A stretch of 32,046 bases of DNA from Pedobacter sp. (GTDB lineage Bacteria; Bacteroidota; Bacteroidia; Sphingobacteriales; Sphingobacteriaceae). Shown in pieces: positions 25,255-32,046 of the stretch. The notes below the pieces were generated by a model that did no database searches, was not told the DNA's origin, and was given only the letters and a program-made list of their open reading frames with translations. The stretch covers positions 1 to 32,046 of the forward strand of contig JACMOW010000139.1 in the NCBI GenBank assembly GCA_014377775.1, read 5' to 3'. Each line of letters starts with the position of its first letter. The first letter of the stretch is position 1. The position numbers were made by a program, and so were the translations under genes.

Positions 25255-26448
25255 ATGAATAAACTTAAAATAATTAACGGATATATTATCACACCTTATC
25301 GCATTATTAAAAATGGTACGCTATTAATAAATGATAATAAAATAGAATTAATAAGCGAGGTAGATGTTGAAGCTCCAGATTATTGTATTATTGATGCAAA
25401 AGAAAATTATGTTTCTCCAGGGTTCATAGATATTCATATTCATGGTGGTGGTGGGTACGATTTTATGGATGGTACGGAAGAAGCTTACCTTAAAATTGCA
25501 GAAATTCATGCCAAATATGGAACTACAGCAATGGCACCTACCACACTTACTTGTGCTAAAGCAGATTTGTTAAAAGCAATAGATCTTTACAAAAGTGCAA
25601 ATCTTAAAAATAGCAAAGGTGCACAATTTATTGGCTTACACCTAGAAGGTCCGTATTTTGCACTTAGCCAAAGCGGTGCGCAAGATCCTCGATATATCAG
25701 AAATCCTGATGTTGAAGAGTATAAAGAAGTAATTGCACATGGTGATGTAATTAAGCGATGGAGCGTTGCACCCGAATTACCAGGCGCCGTTGAAATGGGA
25801 AAATACCTAAAATCTCATGGCATTATTGCAGCCATTGCGCATACAGACGCCATTTATGAAGAAGTTGTAGTAGCTGTAGAAAATGGATATAGCCTCGCCA
25901 CCCACCTTTATTCGGCCATGTCTGGCGTAACCAGAAGAAATACCTATCGCTATGCTGGCGTAATTGAAAGTGCTTTTTTAATGGATCAAATGGACGTAGA
26001 GATTATAGCCGATGGCATTCATTTACCTGCACCATTGTTAAAATTAGTTTATAAAATTAAAGGACCAGATCGTATTGCGCTAATTACAGATGCCATGCGA
26101 GCTGCTGGCATGCCCGAAGGCGAAAGCATTCTTGGGAATAAAGAAACAGGATTAAAAGTGATTGTTGAAAATGGAGTAGCCATAATGGCCGATAGATCTT
26201 CTTTTGCAGGAAGTGTAGCTACTACAGATCGATTGGTTCGGACTATGGTTCAAATGGCCGATATCCCTTTGATAGAAGCTGTGAGAATGATGTCTAAAAC
26301 TCCAGCTACCATTATGGGGGTAGAAACTATTAAAGGAACACTAACCGTAGGTAAAGATGCTGATGTTTTAATTTTTGACGAAAACATAAATATAAAAATA
26401 ACCATGATAAATGGAAAAATAATATACACTTCACCAGATTTTGTGTAA
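25255..26448 (+). CDS. nagA: N-acetylglucosamine-6-phosphate deacetylase family protein
   Basis: This 397-residue cytoplasmic amidohydrolase has the complete NagA motif set. HIHGGGG carries His61 and His63, HLEGPYF carries Glu131, AHTDA carries His196, and THLYSAM carries His217. ADGIHLP follows, and ITDAM supplies the catalytic Asp279. In E. coli NagA the equivalents of Glu131, His196 and His217 bind the metal and the aspartate activates water. The enzyme deacetylates GlcNAc-6-phosphate to glucosamine-6-phosphate. Relatives act on GalNAc-6-phosphate, so the sugar here may differ. THLYSAM replaces the more usual THLFNAM, a minor change. It is followed 17 nt later by a NagB-like gene, the expected next step. 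Confidence 0.92.
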   Translation: MNKLKIINGYIITPYRIIKNGTLLINDNKIELISEVDVEAPDYCIIDAKENYVSPGFIDIHIHGGGGYDFMDGTEEAYLKIAEIHAKYGTTAMAPTTLTCAKADLLKAIDLYKSANLKNSKGAQFIGLHLEGPYFALSQSGAQDPRYIRNPDVEEYKEVIAHGDVIKRWSVAPELPGAVEMGKYLKSHGIIAAIAHTDAIYEEVVVAVENGYSLATHLYSAMSGVTRRNTYRYAGVIESAFLMDQMDVEIIADGIHLPAPLLKLVYKIKGPDRIALITDAMRAAGMPEGESILGNKETGLKVIVENGVAIMADRSSFAGSVATTDRLVRTMVQMADIPLIEAVRMMSKTPATIMGVETIKGTLTVGKDADVLIFDENINIKITMINGKIIYTSPDFV

Positions 26449-26465
26449 TGAATAAAATAATTTAG

Positions 26466-27236
26466 ATGAGAGAATTTATAAAAGACAAATTAATAGTAAG
26501 GATTTTTGACAATAGAAATCTGATGGGGGAGGCAGTTGCCTATGCGGTAAGTGAGCGAGTAAACAAATTATTAAGTCAACAACCCTTCGTTAATATTATT
26601 TTTGGAGCAGCACCATCACAAAACGAATTTTTTGCAGCATTGCTTAAAAAAAACATTGATTGGTCTAGGTTAAATGCCTTTCACATGGACGAATATGTAA
26701 ACCTAGCTGCTGATGCTCCACAAGGATTTGGAAATTTCTTAAAAGAACATTTATTTGATTTAGCTCCTTTTAATACCCTAAATTATATTGATGGAAATGT
26801 GAACGATTATGAAGCAGAATGCTTAAGGTATTCGAAACTGTTAAAAGAATTCGAAACCGATATTGTATGTTTAGGTATTGGAGAAAACACACATTTAGCG
26901 TTTAATGATCCGCATGTAGCCAACGAGAATGACCCTTATTTTGTGAAATGTGTAGATTTAGATGAGACCTGCCGAACGCAACAAGTAAACGACGGATGCT
27001 TTAAACACATTGATGATGTACCCACCCACGCACTTACACTTACTTTACCTGCTTTGCTAAAAGCACCTTATGCTTTTTGTACAGTGCCAGCAGAAAAAAA
27101 GGCAAAAGCAGTATTTCATACGCTAAATGAAGAAATTAGTGATAACTTTCCTTCAACTTTATTAAGAAAACATAAAAATGCTGTGCTGTTTTTGGATGAT
27201 AAAAGCAGCGCACAAATCAAACCAAATATACCTTAA
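26466..27236 (+). CDS. NagB-like glucosamine-6-phosphate deaminase/isomerase family protein, altered triad
   Basis: This 256-residue protein of the NagB/6-phosphogluconolactonase superfamily has no signal peptide. FHMDEYVNL holds Asp75, equivalent to the proton-shuttling Asp72 of E. coli NagB. GIGENTHLAFNDP is the second active-site motif. In E. coli NagB this reads GxDGHIAFNEP, with Asp141, His143 and Glu148 forming the ring-opening triad. Here the positions are Asn141, His143 and Asp148, so two of the three are changed while the histidine is kept. The operon position after NagA predicts deamination of an amino-sugar phosphate. The changes could mean another hexosamine phosphate or a related isomerase or lactonase reaction. 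I recall similar GENxHLAFNDP proteins elsewhere in Bacteroidota, so this is probably a subfamily rather than a decayed gene. Confidence 0.82.
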   Translation: MREFIKDKLIVRIFDNRNLMGEAVAYAVSERVNKLLSQQPFVNIIFGAAPSQNEFFAALLKKNIDWSRLNAFHMDEYVNLAADAPQGFGNFLKEHLFDLAPFNTLNYIDGNVNDYEAECLRYSKLLKEFETDIVCLGIGENTHLAFNDPHVANENDPYFVKCVDLDETCRTQQVNDGCFKHIDDVPTHALTLTLPALLKAPYAFCTVPAEKKAKAVFHTLNEEISDNFPSTLLRKHKNAVLFLDDKSSAQIKPNIP

Positions 27237-27239
27237 GAA

Positions 27240-28055
27240 ATGAAATGTGAATTAACTACAGCGCAAATTCAGTTTTTTCAAACAAACGGATTTGTGGTAA
27301 TCGAAGATTTTCTCTCTGCTGAGGAATTAACGCAATGGCGTGAAGCAGTTACCGAAGCGGTAAAAGATAGAAATGGATTAAAAATGCCAGGAAAGGAAGC
27401 AAAAATAGGGATGGATGATGGTATTAATAAAGATTCAGAATATTTTTCAAAAGTTTTTGATCAATTGCTTAACCTTTGGCAAACCAACGATAAAGTGAAA
27501 GAGATTATGTTGGATGAAAGAATTGGCAAAATGGCGGCCCAACTTTCGGGCGCTAGTGGCATCAGAATCTGGCACGATCAGGCCTTGTTTAAACGCCCAT
27601 GGGCAAACCCAACTTCGTGGCATTTAGATACCCCTTTTTGGTCGTTTTCTGATCGAAAAGCACTTTCTATTTGGGTAGCGTTAGACGATGCAACCTTAGA
27701 AAACGGATGCTTATATTTTATTCCAGCTTCGTTTGAAGAAACCACCTACGAAAATAAAGGAATTGGAAAAAATATGGACGGCATTTTCGAAGCCTATCCT
27801 CAATTTGCACAAGTTGTATCGGTAGCAGCACCCATGAAAGCAGGAAGTTGCTCTTTTCATAATGGATTAACCATACATGGTGCTGGTCCAAATATGACTA
27901 GCGGACATAGGAGAGCGATGACCTGTGCATATATGCCAGATGGAAATATATTTAACGGAGAGCCAAATATTTTACCTGAAACGTATTTGAATACACTTAC
28001 AGTTGGCGACTTGCTGAATAATGAAGCGCAAAATCCATTGATTTATAAATCTTAA
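27240..28055 (+). CDS. Phytanoyl-CoA dioxygenase (PhyH) family Fe(II)/2-oxoglutarate oxygenase
   Basis: This 271-residue cytoplasmic protein opens with the PhyH signature FFQTNGFVVIEDFLSAEEL. The iron-binding facial triad is visible as His128 and Asp130 in SWHLDTPFW and a distal His213 in TIHGAGPN. A following SGHRRAM supplies the Arg expected to bind 2-oxoglutarate. LENGCLYFIPAS is also characteristic. Family members hydroxylate very varied small molecules, including lipids, phosphonates and sugar-like compounds, so the substrate is unknown. The 3-nt gap after the NagB-like gene and 8-nt gap before the isomerase suggest that it modifies an intermediate of the same pathway, for example removing an N- or O-alkyl group or oxidising a sugar. 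That role is speculation from context. Confidence 0.87.
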   Translation: MKCELTTAQIQFFQTNGFVVIEDFLSAEELTQWREAVTEAVKDRNGLKMPGKEAKIGMDDGINKDSEYFSKVFDQLLNLWQTNDKVKEIMLDERIGKMAAQLSGASGIRIWHDQALFKRPWANPTSWHLDTPFWSFSDRKALSIWVALDDATLENGCLYFIPASFEETTYENKGIGKNMDGIFEAYPQFAQVVSVAAPMKAGSCSFHNGLTIHGAGPNMTSGHRRAMTCAYMPDGNIFNGEPNILPETYLNTLTVGDLLNNEAQNPLIYKS

Positions 28056-28063
28056 ATTTAACA

Positions 28064-28885
28064 ATGAAATTTTTGTGTCCACGTTGGGGCTCTGAAACTA
28101 TTGCCTGGCCTATTTTTTTAAAGGAGGTTAAGGATGCAAATTATTCTGGCATTGAATGGTTTCCTTTTGGCGAATCTTGTAGTTATCATGAAGTACTCGA
28201 TTTATTAAACCAGTACGAGTTAGACTTCACCATTGTAATGGCTGTTATCGAACCTTACACCACTTTCGAGCGATATCTGCAAAAGCTAGAAACGGATTTG
28301 CATCAACTGATGGAAATTAGAAGTGAAACTAAAGCGCCATTATTTTTTAGTGCCCAAGTTGGAAGAGAGTTTTTTAACGAACAGCAAATTGAAAAATGCC
28401 TAGTGCTTTGCAATCAGATTGAAGATGAATATAAAACACCTATCCATCAAGAAACGCATCGTAATAAATGGCCGTATGCCGCACATGTAGTGGAGCAAGT
28501 ATTAAAGAAAAATCCAGATTTAAAGCTAACGCTTGATGTATCTCACTGGTTTTGTGTTTCAGAGAGTTATTTAGAAGATCAGCAAGATGCGGTAAACCTG
28601 GCTATAACACATGCCAAACATATTCATGCCAGAGTAGGCAGCACGCAAAGCTCGCAAGTTTGGGATCCGGCAAATGCCGAATACGAAGAAGCTTTAACTG
28701 CACACCTTCTAATTTGGGACAAATGGGTAGCGCAAATGAAAAAGAATAACGAACCCATTACCATTACGCCAGAATTTGGTCCGCCTCCTTATTTAATAAG
28801 CGGAAACCGAACACTATCTTTAAGGGATGAACAATGGAGAATAAATTTATGGATGAAAGATTTTTTAAAAAATAGATATACATGA
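28064..28885 (+). CDS. Sugar phosphate isomerase/epimerase-like TIM-barrel protein
   Basis: This 273-residue protein fits the xylose-isomerase-like TIM barrel (AP endonuclease 2 family). The expected four metal ligands can be read in order: Glu130 in HQETHR, Asp158 in LDVSHW, His188 in HIHARVGS and Glu237 in TPEFGPPPY. Relatives isomerise or epimerise free or phosphorylated sugars, dehydrate inosose, or cleave oxidised sugars. No signal peptide is seen, so it acts in the cytoplasm. Its stop overlaps the start of the next gene by 4 nt (ATGA), a sign of translational coupling. The combination with a PhyH-type oxygenase suggests processing of a sugar that is oxidised or otherwise modified. The reaction cannot be named from sequence. 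Confidence 0.85.
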   Translation: MKFLCPRWGSETIAWPIFLKEVKDANYSGIEWFPFGESCSYHEVLDLLNQYELDFTIVMAVIEPYTTFERYLQKLETDLHQLMEIRSETKAPLFFSAQVGREFFNEQQIEKCLVLCNQIEDEYKTPIHQETHRNKWPYAAHVVEQVLKKNPDLKLTLDVSHWFCVSESYLEDQQDAVNLAITHAKHIHARVGSTQSSQVWDPANAEYEEALTAHLLIWDKWVAQMKKNNEPITITPEFGPPPYLISGNRTLSLRDEQWRINLWMKDFLKNRYT

Positions 28886-31728
28886 AAAGAAGATCTTTCT
28901 TGCAAAAAACCACTATTTTATCGGCTGCCACTTTAGTAGCACTACACAATACTACTTTTGCCAACACTTTTATGCAGCTTGTTGAAGACGATTTTAAAAA
29001 TCCAGTGAGTAACTATCGCCCTTTTGTAAGATGGTGGTGGAATGGTAATAAAATAGAAAAATCTGAACTGGCCAGAGAACTTAAACTCTTAAAAGATGCT
29101 GGTATTGGCGGGGTAGAAATTAATCCAATCTCTTTTCCATCTAATACAGACGATATGGGCATCGAATCTGTAGAATGGTTAAGCGATGAATGGGTAGATC
29201 TTTTGAAATTTACGTTAACAGAAGCCAAAAAACTAGATCTAACTTGCGATCTTTTAGCAGGTACTGGATTTCCTTTTGGTGCTGCATTTTTAGAAGACGA
29301 CGAACGTGCACAGGTGGTTGTGGTAGCGGTAAAAAAACTAGAAGGTCCATTGAAAACTGAAATCTCGCTTTTCGATATTTTTAAGGAAGCAGATCCTGCC
29401 ACTTTAAGTCCGTATACAGGGCGCAAAATGGAAATTCTCGAACTAAATGTTGTTCCAGATCCTTTAATTAGCATGGATCAGGTAAAAAATATCACGAAGC
29501 AAGTTGTTAATGATGTGGTTAAAATAGATTTGCCAAAAGGGAAATTTGCCGTTTATGGTTTAGTAAAAATAGACGGTTTTATGCGGGTAATACAAGGTGC
29601 TCCGGGCGGTAGTGGACCAGTATTGAACCATTTTAATGAAAAAGCGGTAAAAAAATACCTGAATAAAATTACAGACACCATTCAGAACAGAATAGGGCCA
29701 TTAGCACCCTATATTCGCTCTTTTTTTGTAGATAGTTTAGAAATGGAAGGCGCCAATTGGACGAGCGATATGATGGTCGAGTTTAAAAAACGAAGGGGAT
29801 ATGATTTGTGTCCATATTTGCCATTTATCTTGTTCAGAACCGGTAGGATGGGGAATACGATCGACTTAAATTATGCGGTAAAAATTAGTCCTGATTTAGA
29901 AAAATCGCTAAATAGGATGCGTTACGATTTTGAGCTTACTAAAGCCGAGCTGTTTAGCGAACGGTTTTCGAAAACCTTTAGTGAATGGTGTACTAAAAAT
30001 AACATAAAATCGAGAGCACAGGCCTATGGTAGAGGGCATTTTCCGTTAGAAGGAAGTTTTGATATGGATATACCTGAAGGCGAAACATGGTTAAAATATG
30101 GTGTTGGAGAAGCAATTTCTGAAACCGATTTTACCAAATACCCTTGGCATTTAGGGCGTGGAAATACCATGATTAATAAATTTGTTTCGTCGGCAGCGCA
30201 TTTAAAAGATAAAAAATTAATCAGTTCAGAAGAATTAACCAATACCGACATGGTGTTTGCCGAAACCTTAGCGATTTTTAAAATTGCAGGCGATCAAAGT
30301 ACCATTTCTGGCATTACACACCCTGTTTTTCATGGCTTTAATTATTCGCCAAAAGCAGCTGCTTTCCCAGGTTGGATCACCTATGGTGGGTATTTTAACG
30401 AACAAAATACCATTTGGCCGCATTTTAAACACTATACCGATTATAGAGCCCGGCAATCTGCATTGTTGCAACAGGCTACTTTTTTTGCCGATATTGCCAT
30501 TATGGCGCCAACTGGCGATATGTGGGGCGATTTTGGTGCACAAATGGAACCTTTTCCTTCACGCGTTACGCCACCCTATCAAATGTTGGTTTGGGAATCG
30601 ATACACCAAAATGGAAATGCATGCGACTATATCTCAGAACAGGTAATCGCCGATGCCGAATTTAAAGAGGGTTCGATCTGTTATGGTTCGAGAAAGTACC
30701 ATACCCTTTTCTTAATAGAAGTTAAAAGTATCGAACCTCAAACCGCAAAGAAATTATATGAATTTGTGAGAGCTGGAGGGCGTATTTTCTGTATAGAAGC
30801 TTATCCGGAAAAATCTCTAGGCTGGCTAAACCATCAACAAAAAGATGCGGAAGTAAAAGAGTGGGTCGATAAATTAAAGCTTTATCCAAAGCAATTTATT
30901 TTCCTGTTTAAACCAGCATCTAATTTTAAAGAATGGTATAAAGCTATTCAAACCCAATATGCCATCACTCCTTATGTAAAAATTGCAAATCCAAATGCAT
31001 TTATCACGCAAGTAAGATATCAGACTAAAGACGCCGAAATTTTTATATTTAACAATGCCAGTGCCCATCACAGCATAGATTTAGCCACCCAATTTTTACC
31101 AGCCATCACAGCCAATAAACAAGCTTGGATTTGGGATGCAGTAAGCGGAGATAAATTTAAATTGGATTTGAAAAATGGTCAGTTCAAAACAAAACTCTAC
31201 CCGGCAGATTCTAAAATCATTGTTTTTAATGACGAGAAAAATGGACAAAACTGGCGCCCTATACCAGAAATAACAGCCAATGCAGTGAAGTTAAATCCGA
31301 AATGGAAAGCGGAGTTTAAACACATGAATGGAAGTATGAAAACGCAGGAACTACACGAACTACGTGATTTAAAAGACCTGCCAGATTTTACTCATTTTGC
31401 AGGTACAGTTTCCTATTCATCAACCTTAACATTATCAAACCCTAAAAGCCTTCAATATTTAGATTTAGGGAAAGTATTTGGCATAGCCGAACTGATTGTA
31501 AATGGTAAACATTTAGGCGCTACATGGTACGGTCGTAACGCTTTTGCAATCGAAAATGTGCTAAAAAAAGGTGTAAATCACATCGAAATTAAAGTAACCA
31601 CAGTAATGTTAAATTACATGAAATCTTTAACAGAAAATGTAACAGCACAGTACTGGTCTAATAATAGTAAAAGAAAAGAACAACCACTTCAATCGATGGG
31701 TATGGTTGGCCCAGTTAATTTATTTTAA
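28882..31728 (+). CDS. GH106-like glycoside hydrolase (alpha-L-rhamnosidase family) with Tat signal
   Basis: This 948-residue protein begins MKRRSFLQKT and then has a hydrophobic stretch, which is a twin-arginine (Tat) export signal. RPFVRWWWNGN at 46-56 and GIGGVEINP, then FFVDSLEMEGANW and KKRRGYDL, are features of the GH106-type proteins (PF17132). A C-terminal jelly roll (LDLGKVFGIAELIVNGKHLGATWYGRNAF) matches the galactose-binding-like domain of that family. Characterised GH106 enzymes remove alpha-L-rhamnose from pectin (RG-II) or other glycosides, but much of the family is untested. Tat export implies folding in the cytoplasm before transport to the periplasm. Placed with GH28, it would trim imported oligosaccharides. 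The family call is firm in outline; rhamnose specificity is not proven. Confidence 0.78.
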   Translation: MKRRSFLQKTTILSAATLVALHNTTFANTFMQLVEDDFKNPVSNYRPFVRWWWNGNKIEKSELARELKLLKDAGIGGVEINPISFPSNTDDMGIESVEWLSDEWVDLLKFTLTEAKKLDLTCDLLAGTGFPFGAAFLEDDERAQVVVVAVKKLEGPLKTEISLFDIFKEADPATLSPYTGRKMEILELNVVPDPLISMDQVKNITKQVVNDVVKIDLPKGKFAVYGLVKIDGFMRVIQGAPGGSGPVLNHFNEKAVKKYLNKITDTIQNRIGPLAPYIRSFFVDSLEMEGANWTSDMMVEFKKRRGYDLCPYLPFILFRTGRMGNTIDLNYAVKISPDLEKSLNRMRYDFELTKAELFSERFSKTFSEWCTKNNIKSRAQAYGRGHFPLEGSFDMDIPEGETWLKYGVGEAISETDFTKYPWHLGRGNTMINKFVSSAAHLKDKKLISSEELTNTDMVFAETLAIFKIAGDQSTISGITHPVFHGFNYSPKAAAFPGWITYGGYFNEQNTIWPHFKHYTDYRARQSALLQQATFFADIAIMAPTGDMWGDFGAQMEPFPSRVTPPYQMLVWESIHQNGNACDYISEQVIADAEFKEGSICYGSRKYHTLFLIEVKSIEPQTAKKLYEFVRAGGRIFCIEAYPEKSLGWLNHQQKDAEVKEWVDKLKLYPKQFIFLFKPASNFKEWYKAIQTQYAITPYVKIANPNAFITQVRYQTKDAEIFIFNNASAHHSIDLATQFLPAITANKQAWIWDAVSGDKFKLDLKNGQFKTKLYPADSKIIVFNDEKNGQNWRPIPEITANAVKLNPKWKAEFKHMNGSMKTQELHELRDLKDLPDFTHFAGTVSYSSTLTLSNPKSLQYLDLGKVFGIAELIVNGKHLGATWYGRNAFAIENVLKKGVNHIEIKVTTVMLNYMKSLTENVTAQYWSNNSKRKEQPLQSMGMVGPVNLF

Positions 31729-31741
31729 TTAAAATGTAAAT

Positions 31742-32046
31742 ATGAAATTTCAAAAGAAAATAATTTTAATGCTGTTAATTTTGCTTCAATGCACAGCTGT
31801 TTTTGCAAAGGACTATAAAGCATCATTTTTTCATATCAAATCGGATGGCACTACCATGAATACCCGGTCTATACAGTTTGCTATAGATTATATTAACAAA
31901 AATGGTGGCGGTAGATTGGTTTTCTATGTTGGGCGGTATTTAACGGGCTCAATTCACTTAAAGTCTAACGTTACGATTCAGTTAGAAGAAGGTGCAGTGT
32001 TGTTGGGTTCTACTAATCCGTTCGATTATGATAGAATTGGGAATAC
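31742..32046 (+). CDS. GH28 (polygalacturonase-like) glycoside hydrolase, N-terminal part only
   Basis: The frame opens at the ATG at 31742 and is cut by the right edge after 101 codons. A signal peptide (LLQCTAVFAK, cut near residue 22) is followed by FFHIKSDGTTMNTRSIQFAI, then NKNGGGRLVFYVGRYLTGSI, then LKSNVTIQLEEGAVLLGS and NPFDYD. This is the standard N-terminal beta-helix opening of Bacteroidota GH28 proteins. GH28 enzymes cleave galacturonic-acid linkages or related residues in pectin-like glycans. The catalytic aspartates lie beyond the window, so activity cannot be judged. It follows the GH106-like gene by 13 nt and extends the PUL 2 operon to the right. Confidence 0.88.
   Translation, partial: MKFQKKIILMLLILLQCTAVFAKDYKASFFHIKSDGTTMNTRSIQFAIDYINKNGGGRLVFYVGRYLTGSIHLKSNVTIQLEEGAVLLGSTNPFDYDRIGN

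Noticed and set aside
29013-29474. 153-residue minus-strand ORF inside the GH106-like gene
   Set aside because: It is antisense to a well-conserved enzyme frame and has a low-complexity Ser-rich translation typical of shadows.

Overview
The window is AT-rich DNA from a member of the Bacteroidota, most likely a soil or plant-associated Sphingobacteriaceae such as Pedobacter. The evidence is two SusC/SusD pairs, a one-protein hybrid two-component sensor, promoters with the Bacteroidota -7 element (TAnnTTTG type) and many secreted carbohydrate-active enzymes. The genus is inferred from general protein character, not from a marker gene.

Layout. (1) 1-2033, minus strand: most of a Pif1/RecD-like helicase with a C-terminal HRDC domain. 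It is absent from the ORF track because it runs off the left edge. (2) 2267-17508, plus strand: a first polysaccharide utilisation locus (PUL 1). It contains a secreted esterase, a hybrid two-component sensor/AraC regulator (HTCS), an operon of alginate-lyase-family lyase + GH2 + GH88, then SusC/SusD, closed by a strong terminator. (3) 17509-18304: a relic of a DUF1016/PDDEXK nuclease gene, then a control region with two copies of a GTACGTTAACG operator exactly 110 bp apart. (4) 18305 to the right edge, plus strand: a second PUL-like operon (PUL 2). Its order is FucP/NagP-type sugar transporter, SusC, SusD, a leaderless CBM9-like protein, NagA, a NagB-like protein, a phytanoyl-CoA-dioxygenase-family protein, a TIM-barrel isomerase/epimerase, a Tat-exported GH106-like enzyme and the start of a GH28 gene.

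How the genes work together. In PUL 1 the lyase would cut a uronic-acid polysaccharide, GH88 would remove the unsaturated uronyl end, GH2 would remove a further beta-linked sugar and the esterase would strip acyl groups. SusC/D would import the fragments and the HTCS would sense them. Three promoters in PUL 1 share TTTAARA placed exactly 36 nt upstream of a TAnnTT-type -7 box, and two of them share a 28-bp box at 25/28 positions. This is a good candidate for the HTCS binding site. PUL 2 lacks that signal and instead has a LacI-type operator pair. Its cytoplasmic genes suggest catabolism of an N-acetylated amino sugar, but the NagB-like protein has altered catalytic-triad positions and sits beside a dioxygenase and an isomerase. 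This could be an undescribed amino-sugar route fed by GH106/GH28-type enzymes. The substrates of both loci are inference.
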